Of a stretch of 64,000 nucleotides of DNA, positions 11,700-23,723 are shown in pieces. The translations under genes and the position numbers were made by a program. Source of the stretch: Pseudisothecium myosuroides (taxonomy: Eukaryota; Streptophyta; Bryopsida; Hypnales; Lembophyllaceae). Each line of letters starts with the position of its first letter. Positions within the stretch are counted from its first letter, which is position 1. The stretch is taken from contig OX637296.1 in the NCBI GenBank assembly GCA_951799445.1, positions 4,650,001 to 4,714,000 of the forward strand. Direction: 5' to 3'. Below the pieces are notes generated by a model that searched no databases, was not told the origin of the DNA, and was given only the letters and a program-made list of their open reading frames with translations.

Positions 11700-13275
11700 A
11701 ATCCAAAGTACTGCAGCTAACTTAGCTACACAATCAACCACAGAACCACATTACCAAATCCACAACATCAGTTCCTCTCACTGTCTCTTCCGAACCCCTC
11801 AGAGAGAACAATGGTTTGCATTTCATTTTCAGTAGAAAGGAGAACCCGAGCTGAACGCAACTCACTTTGAATCATGTCGTTTGAGTGCTTGTAGCATTAG
11901 ATATGATTTTCCAAAGCCTGGATACGCAGGGGGTTCAGTTGTCATATGCTTCCAGGAGTTCCAGCCATGGCGGTGCCCCAGTGATGGCAGGCAGGCCGCA
12001 GGCATGAGTAAGTTATGGTGCTGGCCTAGCATTGGAACACGCGTAGCAATGTGCTTTGCATTTGTGTCTGACAAAGGGTTCATGATGAACATGCTTGTTG
12101 TTCTGACAGTTAACACTTTCATTCATGATGATATACAGGGATTGTTCCAGAGGATGTTTCACCTGCCGGTGTTTTAGTACAAGGGGGGACGTTGCTCGTG
12201 ATCTCAGTCGAACTTGACGGGGTAGAGAATGACATTGCTTGCATTTTTGTTGTTGTTGGTTTGGCTGCAGAATTGAGAGCGGCGGCGGCTTGGAGGTGAT
12301 TTTCTTCTTGTTAGGTCGCAACTGAGTTTTGTAGCTGTGGATTAAGTTAAGCAGCTCCTCGGATGTAGCTAAGGTAAGCAACCAGCTGATGAAACCCTAA
12401 ACTTGTGCGGTATTCACCTGTTTGTGAAATACGCGAGGGACGACGGCTTTAGCTTGTAACGAAACAATGACCTAATAGAGTAAGAACAGTCTTGAAGCAG
12501 TCCTCTATGAGAATCATGGTCACTTGTTTGTATATTAGATGGAGTATGTTTTGTAAGCTTTGTTATTTGGAGTGTATTATCATTGGAAACTGTTACCGAC
12601 CTTGAAGTTGCAATGGGCTTCGGGGTGAGGGTAGCTATTTGCAGCAGCTGAAATAGGTCATGTCAGTCTTTTGTGGGTCTTCAAAGAACCCTCTCTAATG
12701 ATACTGCCGTGGGGTGGCGAATGGGTTCCCTTTACATTTGGAAGTTGCCAAGTAGATGCGTGCACAACGTAACGAATTCTGAGGATTTACGGAAGGCATG
12801 CAGTTGCAAAGAATGTTGAATGTGGAGAAAACTTTGAAGCTTACACAGTAATTAGCAACAGAAGGCTTCTTCTGAAGTTGCCTACTTAATTTAGTTTCGT
12901 ATGAAATAGCTTTTCAGTTTCAGTTTTCTAAATTCATTTGCTGCACCTGTTACACAATAAGTCCTCATTGTATGGGCAACTAGTAGTCACAGAAGGCTTC
13001 CTCTGAAGTTGCCAAACTAATTTAGTTCTTATATGAGAAATGCTTTTGAGTTTCATTGTCGAAATTCATTTGCAACTGTTCCACAATAAGTCCTCGCAAT
13101 ATGCTCAATTAGCCACAGAATGCTTCCTTTTAAAGTTGCCATACTAATTCAGTTCTTATACGAGAAATACTTTTGAGTTTCAGTTTTCTAAATTCGCATG
13201 TAATGTTGCAGTGATTTCAGATGCAACTGGGGGTCAGATTTAGGGTTAGGCACTGAGACTCCGGATGCAGGAACA
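11700..13275 (+). promoter_or_regulatory. Promoter and probable spliced 5' leader of the F-box gene
   Basis: The sequence becomes richer in C and G here. A CT-rich stretch at 11770-11800 resembles a plant leader. A donor-like GGTAAG lies near 12371, and an acceptor-like TTGCAG ends at 13210, 65 bp before the ATG at 13276. I infer a leader intron between them. Transcript ends are not determinable. The frames at 11881-12177 and 12013-12381 overlap on opposite strands and are not called. Confidence 0.35.
12858..13200 (+). repeat. Three tandem copies of a 126-131 bp unit in the F-box gene leader
   Basis: Units begin at 12858, 12989 and 13115 with ACAGAAGGC/ACAGAATGC. Each contains a CTTC...AAGTTGCC core, AATTTAGTTC and a TTTTGAGTTTCA block. 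The third runs into the probable leader acceptor at 13210. They look like a local duplication within the presumed leader intron. Confidence 0.75.
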
Positions 13276-15663
13276 ATGGCCCCCCAACTACTCAAAATGG
13301 ACAGTGACTTTGAGATGCACGAGGACTCTTCCCCATGGAGTTCTCTGCCCAGTGACATTCTGGAACGTGCCCTTGCTTTGCTTCCCTTACCCGACGTCTT
13401 CCGAATGCGCTCTGTCTGCAAGAGATGGAATGGTTTGATCCACTGTGCTCAGTTCCAAGAGATGTCCCCAACGTCGCCCGTCTCCTGGGGACCATTTTTC
13501 ACCCCTCGAGTGGGATGGATAGGGAGAGGCTCTCCAGCGGTGCCGTGGTCTTCCTACGACCTTGTCAACCGGAAATGGATTACTTTACCTGACTTGCAGT
13601 TTCCATTGTTGGAGAGAAACTGTGGCTGGAATTTGATGGCAGCTGATGGAGGATTGCTTTGCTTTGGGGCTTCGGATGGGAGAGGGATACTCGTTTGTAA
13701 TCCCATGATCAACAGGTGGAAGGAGATTGCTTCTGTGAGTGGCGGATCGAGAGCGCCGGTCATCAGCCATATGATTGTGGATGAAGATAAAAGCTCCTAC
13801 AAAATCCTGTTTGCAGGTACACTCTGACGTCTTCAATATGACCACCTGCCTTCCTTTTGATGCTAAACATTGCCAGATTTCATCAAGTTTTTTGGTTTTC
13901 ATCTGTAATTCTACAAGAAATTCAAGTTTGAAAACGTGATTATTTAACCATTTTTAATATCAGTTCTACTAATTCTTAAACCCCCCGCCAAAACGTGTAT
14001 TATAGCTACGAAAAGGACAAAAACATTACGCTGAATTCGCCAGAATTGGTAGGCTGAACCAAACTTTTGGAGCCACCCCGGGAATTGACAAACAATAGAA
14101 AGAAAGGCTGATGACCTCGACTTAAACAACATACTGGAATATCCTGTAAACATATTCTCGGACCCCAGGCATTCGGATTAAAGAGGTCAGGGTGTAATAT
14201 CGAGAATCTCTGTATGTTCATTGCGACCGTAGGGATGAATCATGGGATTATTCTCTTTCATAACATTAAATAGTATGGTAGTGTTAGTGGGATGTTTTTT
14301 TGTTCTCTCTCTCTCCGGGCTTTTGACTTCTACACTAAATAGTGAAATTAGGAAACCCCACACTAATTTCTCCACATTCTACACTATATCAATGTGTATA
14401 GTTACTTTAGGAGGATGCAGTAAAGTAAGAACTATGTGTATGGCATGGGTTGGTGCATTGATTTGTGGCTTGGGATTAGAGATTGGCATGTGCCTCCATC
14501 TGGACAAGCATTAGCCATGAGGTAACTTCTCTGAAGTAAGGCAACCTAATTGTCAAGGCAACCTAATTTCACTATTCAGTGTAGATACATTCCATCTTCT
14601 TAAAGTCCCACTCTGAGCTTGCTCTGCCACCCAAGCATGCTCGTCCACCTGGGATTGGTTCATAATGTCCTTCACAAATGTGCTCCTCTCAAGAAATGGG
14701 CTCTAGGCATCACAGGGCAACGTAATTCATCTTCTCCACGTTTGCAGGAAGGGAGGAAATGATCCTGGTAAATGATGTTATATTCTGAGGTTATCTAATA
14801 GTTCCTGGAACAGTCTAGAGTTTTACTGATATTTCTCAATTGGAACACTCTTCTTGATTTCTTTTGAATCCAACACTGCATGTTTGTGATGTAGAATCAT
14901 CTCTTTGCTGTTGTTGTCGGTAACGCGGCGTATGAACAACCTGATAAAAGCTTTACTGATATTTGTCACTGGAAGACTCTTGATGTCTTTTGATTCCAAC
15001 GCTGCATGTTCCTGATGTAGAATCATTTCTTTGTTGCCTGTTGTTCTTGCAGGTAACGCGGCATACAAACAGCCTGACATCCGATTCACAACCAACCTGG
15101 TCGACATCTACGACTCCGCATCCCAGACCTGGACTGCAGCTGAGACGTTATCAGCAGACATCCTCTTAAGGAGCGGCGCCTACTGCCGTGGTGAATTTTA
15201 CATCTTAACCCGTCACTTGCGAACCGGTGTGCACGCAGTGGTGGCCTTAGATTTGTCCACTCTCACATGGCGGGACAGCATCATTCCCATCCCCGAGGGC
15301 TTAAACTACCCGTACATTGTGGCCTGCTCCGGTGGCGTCTACTTGGTGGGCGGAAGCTCCGAAGCCACAGACAGGATGCCCATGGCCAGCATTGGGATTT
15401 ACATGCTGAAATGCTCCAGTGGGTGGATCAAAGTGAGCGAGTACTCGAATGTGCCGTTTCTGAGGTCCACAGGAGCCATTTATGGATGTGGAGCCAGTGG
15501 AAACAAGATTCATGTGGTGACGTATGCGTATGACATGTGGGTGGCGGTGTTCAATTGTGCAGCAGGGGTGTGGGAAGAGCCGATTAAAGGGAATTTCTTT
15601 GACATGAAGGATATCTTTGAGACCAAGTTCAGTTTTCAACCCAATCTGTGCGTGGCGCCGTAA
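13276..15663 (+). CDS. F-box/kelch-type (beta-propeller) protein, two exons
   Basis: Exons 13276-13816 and 15053-15663 join in phase (ag|gt within a Gly codon) to give 383 residues. The ATG at 13276 follows a purine-rich context. Residues about 21-52 are an F-box: LPSDILERALALLPLPDVF followed by RMRSVCKRW. The rest has the beta-strand pattern of plant F-box/kelch proteins, for example SYDLVNRKWITLPDL, LVCNPMINRWKEI, LVDIYDSASQTW and GGVYLVGG. Such proteins are substrate-recruiting subunits of SCF (Skp1-cullin-F-box) ubiquitin ligases: the F-box binds the SKP1 adaptor and the propeller binds the target. The target cannot be read from sequence. The intron carries a decayed duplicate of its own acceptor region. 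Confidence 0.9.
14329..14586. mobile_element. Inverted-repeat element inside the F-box gene intron
   Basis: CTACACTAAATAGTGAAATT at 14330-14349 recurs in inverse near 14566-14585 as AATTTCACTATTCAGTGTAG. The paired ends about 258 bp apart suggest a small MITE. No clear target duplication was found, so the class is open. Confidence 0.45.
14822..15081 (+). repeat. Tandem duplication of the intron 3' end and start of exon 2
   Basis: The segment 14822-14951 is repeated at 14952-15081. Both contain TTTACTGATATTT, CTGCATGTT, GATGTAGAATCAT and the exon start GTAACGCGGC (at 14920 and 15053). In the second copy this is preceded by CTTGCAG, the working acceptor. In the first it is preceded by TTGTCG, so the AG is lost. 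The first copy is therefore a dead acceptor with a ghost of the first codons of exon 2. Confidence 0.8.
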
Positions 15664-15989
15664 AGAGGTCTCAACTTCGAGTGTAAGGTTTCACTGTTTC
15701 TTTCCATTTTGAGTAATTTTGAGTCGTAGAGTCTTGTTCCAGAAAGACTACCCCTGCTTGGAGTTGAGGAAGCTTGCACTCTGACGCCCTCTCTCTTGAG
15801 GACGAAGGAGGGCAAACAAGAACATGCTTTGGCTTCAGGTCATTTTCAGGCATGATGTGTAAATTGAGGTCACTTGTAGCAGTTTAGTGGGGACACAGAA
15901 TCCATTTTTTGTATAGTAACTGAGATTTCAAACTCACTTTTTTCAATAGATATCGTAGTGTGCCTGCTGTTGGAGATTTATTTTTGTCA

Positions 15990-16115
15990 GCATACCAAGC
16001 TCTAGTGCTCTCACTGGGGCTCCAAGACATGCTTACCAAGCTCTGGTGCTTTCATTTGTGCTCCAAGACTAGCTTATTAAGCTCTAGTACTCTCATTGGT
16101 GCCTCAAGACCAACT
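15990..16115 (+). repeat. Three tandem copies of a ~41-bp unit downstream of the F-box gene
   Basis: Units starting near 15992, 16034 and 16075 share AAGCTCTAGTGCTCTCA and CTCCAAGAC with a few changes. They lie 330-450 bp after the stop codon. Confidence 0.7.
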
Positions 16116-16129
16116 TTCTACTACAGTAG

Positions 16130-18018
16130 TGATTTGAGACGGGTTGTCAAATTGCACTAAACTATTGCTATCATTGTAACCCTTAAATGCCCTCAAGTCC
16201 AATTCTAAAGTGCGTTCCATGCTTGTGAGTGATGTTTTGTTCAAATACCTTTTCATTTGTCCAAAGGAATGTTTGAATCTTCTAATAATAACCTTCTTTA
16301 TGATCAATTTGATGAAATAGAGATAAGTATTTGCAAAGATGTAGGCAAAAATGTGCAAAAAGAAAAAAAGATTTGGGCATTCAAAGGTCATGAAAATTAT
16401 CATTTTGTATGTAGAATTTTGGTTTGGGAGATCACTATTATAGAGTTTTGGGTGTATTACTTTCAATACAAAATAATCCTATTATTGGGCCCTCTTGCAT
16501 TCTAATGTAGTGAAAATTGTGAAGGGATGTATTATGACTTTTTTGAGTGTGGAATTGGGGTTGGTAATGAATTGAAAAGTCATGGTTTTATAATTATGAG
16601 GAACACCACTATGTGGTTTAGACACATGGCAAGAGGTTCATTTATTATTCCACAATTTGGAGGGATACTTTTGGATTACCATTGCAATAGTGTAGGGAGT
16701 TCTAAGAACCACCTATATTACAATCCAAATGGACTAAAATAGTACCCCATAGGGACAACAGTGGGAAGCTATATGTTTTTGCAACCTTTGGACTTCTTAT
16801 GAGCACTTGTTTGTTCCTTTTGTAATCACTTGCTTGATTGGTGATAGGCATTCTTTGTAGTTTAGTCTTTGGGGAAGAGTTGCGGTCGGATTACAATAAA
16901 CCACAAGGAATGGAGGAGATTTGCATTGTGTTTATTTCTTTGTTGGTTGTAGTATGATGTTCTATCCTTAAGGGAGATTGACGTGAGCGTTTTTCCTTGT
17001 ATCTTCAATAGTTGGCAAGAATTTAACTCTAAAGGACATTCTATGTTTTCATTTGGTCAAACTTCATTAGTTTTTTATATTAAAATTAAAATGACACCTT
17101 TGAAATTTTGAAATTTTTTAAAGTAGTAATATATATCCAAAATTGAACTTCATTTTTCCATAATTAAAAACATTAAAAATAAATTTATATGATTTTTTAA
17201 GTAATTTATTTGTAAAATTTATAGTAATCATAAAAATTCTTTAAATAATACAAAATTGAAAAAAAAATTGGTGATGATAGAGATAAACATCATGCTATAA
17301 TTGGTGTTTACCTTAAGTTTACACTAAGAAAAATCTGATATAAAAGTTAAAAAGTGGTGTATTTTAAGCTTTTAAAATAGTGCTACCTTCAAAGTATTAC
17401 AGAAATTGCAATTTTAAATTTTTTGAAATAAAAGAAGAATAAAAATTAGTAGAGTTGAATTTTCTAAGTCAAGTTGCAAAACATTTAAAATCAAGAACTA
17501 TGTGAAATTTAGGTTTGACCATAGAATTATGCTTTTGGATTGGTTTATCCTTTTCAGGGTTAATAATATAAGGTGCGACCTCTGTTTCCAATTATTGCGT
17601 CCTTCACCTTCTTGGCAAATGATTGTTTTTCAAGTGCTTGATTTTGTTTCTTCCTACATCTTCTATGCATGTTGTGCATTGAAAATTCCTTGCAATTATT
17701 ATTTGTTCAATCTTGTTTGTGCACATTGGATATCGCTTGACTATCTTCTTCATTTTACCTTCAGAATGTTGATGGAGATTCTTATAGTGACTTCAACAAG
17801 CATTTAAACTTATGTAATTTGCATTTGAAATATGTTCCAACACCGGAAAGATTATGCACTTCAATATTAATGGTTTTTATTTTCATAGAGTGCATTAAAC
17901 TTGAAATTGGAAAGTCCTATGTTGAATCAGAATATGCAAGCATTTGTCAAATATACAAGTCACCGACTTTGCTTTGAGCTTCATGCTAAAGCAAATAGTG
18001 CTGGGAGATATGTTCTAA
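16130..18018. other. Intergenic, no gene seen
   Basis: AT-rich. The frames at 16257-16505, 16527-16742 and 17502-17807 have no recognisable domain or exon structure. Confidence 0.45.
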
Positions 18019-18471
18019 GAGGATCTCCACTCTTTCATTGGAAACGGGTCTGGCCCAATCTATGGCAAGCCTGGCCTCCCAAATCTCTTCCACCACAGAC
18101 ACACCCAAGAAAAAAGATCCTGGACTCCTAGATTTTTCCCACCATAGACACTCCCAAAAAAGAAAAAAAAGAAGCCGGGCCTCTATAAAACAATGTCTCA
18201 ACTTTCCATCCTAACAGGCCTTCCCGTTTCTTCATAGAGCTTGGATTGTGCTTATTTTGACAATGTTTAAATAATCCTTTTTTGAAAAGTTTGACAATTG
18301 TAGAAACTCCCACTAATGAGAGTGCAAAGTTGCAATCCACATCTTGTAATCATGTTGAGTACATTAGAGATTTGGAGTGAAAGCGTAAAAAACTATTTTA
18401 TTGGTGAAGCCCGAAAGGACAATTGAACTCGCAGAAAGCCATTTGGCAAGTTTGGATGGCTAGAGATGCTC
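18019..18471. mobile_element. Possible Tourist-like element, 453 bp
   Basis: The left end GAGGATCTCCAC and the reverse-complemented right end GAGCATCTCTAG resemble the ends of 11034-11304. TAA flanks both sides (18016-18018 and 18472-18474). The terminal match is short and imperfect, hence the moderate confidence. Confidence 0.5.
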
Positions 18472-18474
18472 TAA

Positions 18475-19753
18475 TAGTAGCAATTGGTGAGAACAAATAT
18501 ATTTATTGCAAGATTGCAACAAAAGTAAAAATAAACCTCTTATTGTGTAACTCTCAAAAAAATTGATACAATAATCACACTATATTCTTGCGCATTGCAT
18601 TGGCCTAGCTATATGACATCAGGCACAGCTATGTCACCCACACACAAAAAAATAAAATAAAATAAAAATGTGCTGTTGAATTTGACTTGAGATTGCAAAA
18701 TTGTTGACCTACATCTTACGACTCATTTGATCAACATAACATTGTTAACTAGTCTAAACCATCTCCCCTTGTAGATTGAGATAATCCCTCTTGGATCCCT
18801 AGGAGTATAGTTAGTTTAATTTACAAAGAGTCATTAGCTAATTGAGAAGTTACAAAGCTAGGGGCTCATGTTCTCTAGAGGAGCAAAAAAACGCCTCCCC
18901 ATTGTCGGTTCATAATAAAGTGATGGGTCTTCGAGTGGGGTCCATACAAACCACAATTCTACTAGTAAAACGGTGTTGTTTTCATACAATTAATTTTTTT
19001 TGCAAATTTGGAGTCCAATGTGCTTTGATAAGCATGATCTGCCTACATCTCTACAATTTTTGTCTTTTCGCTAGCCTTTGGTGGGATTTATTTTGGTTGA
19101 CAAATGTCCACTTTAAAGTTTTTTTGCATCTATCCAAGGATCTTTAGGATGCACTTCCAATGATATAAATTCCAATTTCTAATTGTGAACCAATGACAAG
19201 TTTCTGGTAGCAATTATTTTATTAGAAAGGGGGCAAATTGTAGAGTGGATTGAAGACTAGTGTTTTTTGGGGGGGTTGAATTGAAGGAGGCCAATTTTGA
19301 GTATGTAATTTTTGTATGCAATTTTTGTATGTGCTAGCTTTGCACGATGGATGAAATGAGGTTTTTGAAACAATGTGGCAATATTGTGCAAGCCATCATT
19401 ACAGTCTAGCATTTTTTTAATACATTCACCCCCTTTTTTCCTATAGGCTTTTTTTCCTATAGGCTTGAAGCTGCCAATTTTATTTTTTGAGGAAATTGGA
19501 CATTTAATTGCCTTAAAAAAACACTGTTGAGGACTGAGGATTACTGCCAGCAAATTTGTAGAGTGTATTCATCTTGTATACTCCACTGCCAGGACGTCAG
19601 TCAGCTAAAGAAATTATCCAGTTCTGCTGCCCATCGCCCACACCACAGGAGCGCTGGCAATCAGTCTGCAGTCGGTGTGCAGATTTTTTGACTTAGTTCA
19701 TGGATGATTCATGACTTTGCATTGCCACTCCGTCTTCTTTCATTTGAGTGAAA
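18475..19753. other. Intergenic, no gene seen
   Basis: AT-rich sequence without supported frames or terminal repeats. Confidence 0.45.
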
Positions 19754-19971
19754 AAAGAATTAAACTTGAAATTAAAGATATTTACAATAGTGTGAATAAA
19801 GAATTAAACTTGAAATTAAAGATATTTACAATAGTGTGAATAAAGAATTAAACTTGAAATTAAAGATATTTACAATAGTGTGAATAAAGAATTAAACTTG
19901 AATTAAAGATATTTACAATAGTGTGAATAAATAATTAAACTTGAATTAAAGATATTTACAATAGTGTGCAT
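19754..19971 (+). repeat. 44-bp minisatellite, five copies
   Basis: Five head-to-tail units start at 19754, 19798, 19842, 19886 and 19929. The first three are 44 bp and virtually identical; the last two are 43 bp with one A missing. The unit core is GATATTTACAATAGTGTGAA. The near identity suggests recent expansion. Confidence 0.95.
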
Positions 19972-20059
19972 TGTGTACCATCAAAAGTGTCGAGTTACAA
20001 ACGTTTACAGTACTCTACGACGGCTGCAGGAAGGGGACCGACGCAGGGCACGTTCTGTT

Positions 20060-20340
20060 TGGTTCAAACATCAGAATCTAAGGGAGACACCACCCTGATT
20101 CCCAATCTGAATATCTTGGGGCCAGATATTTTTCAGAGGTGGGCAGATATTTCCCAGAGGTGGGCGCTTGTTTCACAAATCAAACCCACTCAAGTGGCAC
20201 CTCATTTGACCTCAAATGGCCAAAAATTTGATTAAAACTATAGTTTCTGTGAATTTTTAAAGTCTTCTGCCCTGAAATTACAAAACCACTCATAGTGGAG
20301 TCAAAAACGTCCTAAACCATAACCGCCTCTCCATGTATCC
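20060..20340. repeat. Second copy of the duplicated segment also found at 4015-4860
   Basis: It matches 4609-4860 at CACCCTGATT, GAATATCTTGGGGCC and CCTGAAATTACAAAACC. The copy lacks the hAT insertion, so it approximates the pre-insertion state. It lies about 0.5 kb upstream of the gene at 20820. Confidence 0.55.
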
Positions 20341-20580
20341 ACCAAGAGAGTGATTTTGTTAGAAAATGAACGGATTTGGATGTCGTTTTTTCTAGATTGA
20401 ATTACGCTGGTCTAGAACTAAGTACCTTATCTCAATTGATCCCTTGAAAGTCCGTGAACTCCCTGAAAATAGCAATGAAACAACCAAGTGTTTGATTGCA
20501 AGACTGCAAGCAACTTCGGTAGGAGAGGATCGGTGACCGACTTCAAGCGCTTCAAGACAGAGGAGAGGGCAACGTAGCTG

Positions 20581-20800
20581 TAATGAAGCTTACCTCGTAA
20601 TATTCAGAGCACAGAGCAGTCAAGCAGCTTAGAAAGCTCCGATTAAGCTTAGTCTTGTCGAATTCGCATCGAACTCACGCAACTTAGGAGAGCTGCAATC
20701 AACCTTAGCTTCGCGGATTTCAATAGAACAGCGCACCCACGCAACTTAGTCTACTGTAGAAATATTGTAATCAAGCTTAGCTTCAAGGCATCAAGCAAGT
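20581..20800 (+). repeat. Four imperfect leader repeats before the 20820 gene
   Basis: The motif AATCAAGCTTAGCTTC or a variant recurs at 20581, 20641, 20697 and 20768, i.e. every 56-71 bp, with the companion motif ACGCAACTTAG in two of the gaps. The array ends about 20-50 bp before the ATG at 20820 and probably forms the 5' leader. Confidence 0.55.
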
Positions 20801-20819
20801 GAGGTTCCCAACCTTCAAG

Positions 20820-21542
20820 ATGTTCAAAGCCAAAATGACGTTGTCCGGTCTCAACCTCCCCAGCGACAAAATCAATTCCATCCGAGACGCCAGCAAAATG
20901 GAGACGTCCTTCGAGCTTCGTGCGAAGCTGAAAGTGAGCAAGCGCAAGGCCGGCAGCTTATCCGGAGAGGGCATCGCCTCCCTGGATCTCGAGTGGATCG
21001 AGACCTGCGACTGGTTCGAATTCAGCAACAACCAATGGACCTTCAAAGGCAGCGACCCGAACAACAAGGACGTGCACGCCTTGAATCCCTCTTCCAACAC
21101 GTTCAGGAACTGGCACACGATGCGTTACCTCTTCGCCTCTTACGACGAGCTCGAAAACGCCCCTCCGCAAGGCCTCAAGGACGCCGTGGAGAAAGCAGGA
21201 AGCCGCACGGAGGAGAAGGACAAAGCGGCGAAGCATTGGATTGCCGAGAATGGATGCGAGTGGACGTTGCCGGTGGCGGTGGATCGACCGGCGATCGGGT
21301 TGAACCCTGGGGCGGGGAGTGGAGGAGGAGCAGGGGGGAGTTTGGTGACGACAAACTCCAGACGGCGCGTGTTGTACTTTGATTTAGGCTTTAAAGGAAG
21401 CCAACCGAGGGTGACGGCGACGCTGATTTTGGAGAGCGTGAATGGGAGGCCGACTCTGCACAAGTTCCTAGTGCCGGCGGTGCCGCGAGCGGAAGCAAAC
21501 GATGAGACGAACCTGGAGGAGTGGCGACAGGAGTTGCAGTAG
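20820..21542 (+). CDS. Unrecognised intronless protein of 240 residues
   Basis: The frame can be read back to a GTG at 20799, but the first ATG is at 20820 (protein starts MFKAKMTLSGLN). Base composition and C/G-ending codons differ sharply from the AT-rich flanks, which supports real coding. I do not recognise a family. The N-terminal half is Lys/Ser/Asp/Trp-containing. At about residues 161-182 there is a Gly-rich linker (GLNPGAGSGGGAGG), and then a strand-rich C-terminal part (RRRVLYFDLGFKG, RVTATLILES). No signal peptide or membrane segment is visible. Repeats flank both ends. It could be a lineage-specific gene or a retrocopy, given the absence of introns. Confidence 0.65.
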   Translation: MFKAKMTLSGLNLPSDKINSIRDASKMETSFELRAKLKVSKRKAGSLSGEGIASLDLEWIETCDWFEFSNNQWTFKGSDPNNKDVHALNPSSNTFRNWHTMRYLFASYDELENAPPQGLKDAVEKAGSRTEEKDKAAKHWIAENGCEWTLPVAVDRPAIGLNPGAGSGGGAGGSLVTTNSRRRVLYFDLGFKGSQPRVTATLILESVNGRPTLHKFLVPAVPRAEANDETNLEEWRQELQ

Positions 21543-21554
21543 AGGAAACACGAG

Positions 21555-21885
21555 AGCGTCACGACGTAGCCAAGGAACCCGAGAGCGCACGAGTCGAACA
21601 TTGCAACGGGAGTGTAGTTAGAACCCTGGAATTTTACGACATAGCCAGAAAAACTTTAGAGCTTCACGACATAGCCGAAGGACCCTGGAGCATTATGCCA
21701 TAGCTGGAAATCCTGAGACCTTCACGCCATAGCTGCGAATCCTGAGAGCTTCACGCCATAGCTGCGAATCCTGAGAGCTTCACGCCATAGCTGCGAATCC
21801 TGAGAGCTTCACGCCATAGCTGCGAATCCTGAGAGCTTCACGCCATAGCCGATAAACCCTAGCTCTTGACGCCATAGCCAGCTCA
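21555..21885 (+). repeat. 29-bp minisatellite immediately after the 20820 gene
   Basis: Starting 13 bp after the stop codon, about eleven units carry the core CACGCCATAGC or CACGACATAGCC. The middle units (about 21721-21840) are virtually identical 29-mers with CTGCGAATCCTGAGAGCTT. The outer units are increasingly diverged, as in an array growing from its centre. It probably lies in the 3' untranslated region. Confidence 0.9.
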
Positions 21886-21899
21886 TGTAGACAGCCTTG

Positions 21900-23700
21900 T
21901 AGTGTACTGTATTTTCACTAAGGTAGAGTATTTACACTTCAAGCATTTTAACCCTTTGTGATGCTTGAATGTTTTTTTTTTTTAAATTTTGTACATTTTT
22001 TCTTATATCTTTTTGCAAATATATATATTTTACCTCGATAACATCAAGTTGTTCGTAAATCTCTCTTCAAAAAAAAGTTGTTCATAAATAAGGGTGTTTA
22101 TTTAAGAATTTAAGAATTAGTTTGGATGAATGAGACTTTCAATTTAGACAAAAACATTGGATTGAATCACTTTGTTTACTATTCAAAATGTGGATGTTGG
22201 AGTGCTCAAGGGTTTAATAGTTTTAGTTTTTTTGTAAGGTGGAGTTCTCTAAAAGGGGCGTGAAGGTACTTTGTTTGGTCCTTAATTTGCTCCTAATTCG
22301 CTAAATTGCATTCAAATTTTTGTTTTTTTTATAATTTTTATGTTTTTTAGAATCTTACCTTTGGTTGTTATTGTACAAATATTTATCGGTGTACAGATTG
22401 GCCTCTAAAGGATAAGGAGACTACTTTGGGATTTTAGGGAATTTGGGTATGCTCTTATGACTTTGTATTTTTAATTTTAGCATAAAATTCCTTGGATAGC
22501 TCCTAATTGTCATACTTCGAGTATAATATGAAGCTTGGTCTCATGTTGTTTAGATAAGTATTGCAAGAGTTGTAAGTTTTCTTTAATTCAATGTCAATGT
22601 TGGTAGCTAAAAACTACACTTTATAAAAATATTAAATAATTGTATAATATAAATTTTATAATATAGATTATTACCTACATAAAATCCTTCAAACTCTATT
22701 CTATTCAAAATCATGAGATGAAAGTTACGAGGAGTTCTTCCTAAAGAGCAATGAATGCAATTAGATAAAAAAAAAAATTTGCTTTTTGAAATCAAATTTT
22801 AAAATTTCCAAACAAAAATATAAGATATGTAACACTTATTAGCACATTCTTTGGATTAAGATTGGAAATTTTCAATTTTTGTTCAAAGTTATTAGCAATT
22901 CAATTATTTCTTTCATCAAGTACCACCTTCCACCTTCTAGTTTTTTTTAAATGATTATGATCTTTTATTTGTTAATTTTTTTTTTCATAAAATTTCAACC
23001 TATTTTCAAACATTTTGACCAAAATACACAAGTTATAGGACACACATGTTTCTCTTTCAAATTTTTGAAAGACAATACTTTACCTTTGAAAAGGGCTTGA
23101 AAAAACTAGTTTTTGAAATTTAGGTACATTGCTCTTGCAATTGGTGGGGGGTTTCAATTTGAAACTTTGGAAGGATGTACTTGAACAAGTTAATTAGAGG
23201 ATCCTAAAATAGGATTTTTTTTTAAATTAAAAAAATTTGAACATTTTAGCCTTGCTTAGGGTAAGAATATCTCTAAGCAACTTGTAAACCCTTAAAACAC
23301 CTCAAAACTTTAGGGTTAATTCATTTGCTCATTCTACATCTATTTTATTATTACATGAATTTGTAGTTTTGTACTTGTATTGGTTTCAATAGTAAAAGTT
23401 TTTTTGTTTTTTTAAATTAATAATATTTAAAAATATATATAACACATGAAATTATTTTACACATTCAATTTCAAATAGAATATATACTTCAAGATTACAT
23501 CAAGTTTATTCAATGTATGGATTTAAATTGTATTATACATTTTGCATTAACCAAAAAACAAATATAATGTTCAACTTGCACATGCAAGCTTCAATCTTGA
23601 TTATAATCCAACTATTGAAAATTTTATATAACAACACTTAATAATTGCTACCACCATACTTACTCAATAAAATCTAAAGATTTTATGTTTCTTCTACTTC
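21900..23700. other. Intergenic, no gene seen
   Basis: Very AT-rich with long A and T runs. No supported frame, RNA gene or terminal repeat. Confidence 0.45.
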
Positions 23701-23723
23701 TATCTCTTGACATTCTTCAAATC

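Noticed and set aside
11881..12381. Frames of 98 and 122 codons on opposite strands before the F-box gene
   Set aside because: They overlap each other and lie in a probable untranslated leader; no domain.
21140..21601. 153-codon minus-strand frame over the 20820 gene
   Set aside because: Antisense shadow of a GC-rich coding exon; the plus frame has the better composition and start.
19754..21885. CRISPR-like arrays
   Set aside because: Units are directly adjacent without unique spacers, and the window is eukaryotic; these are minisatellites.
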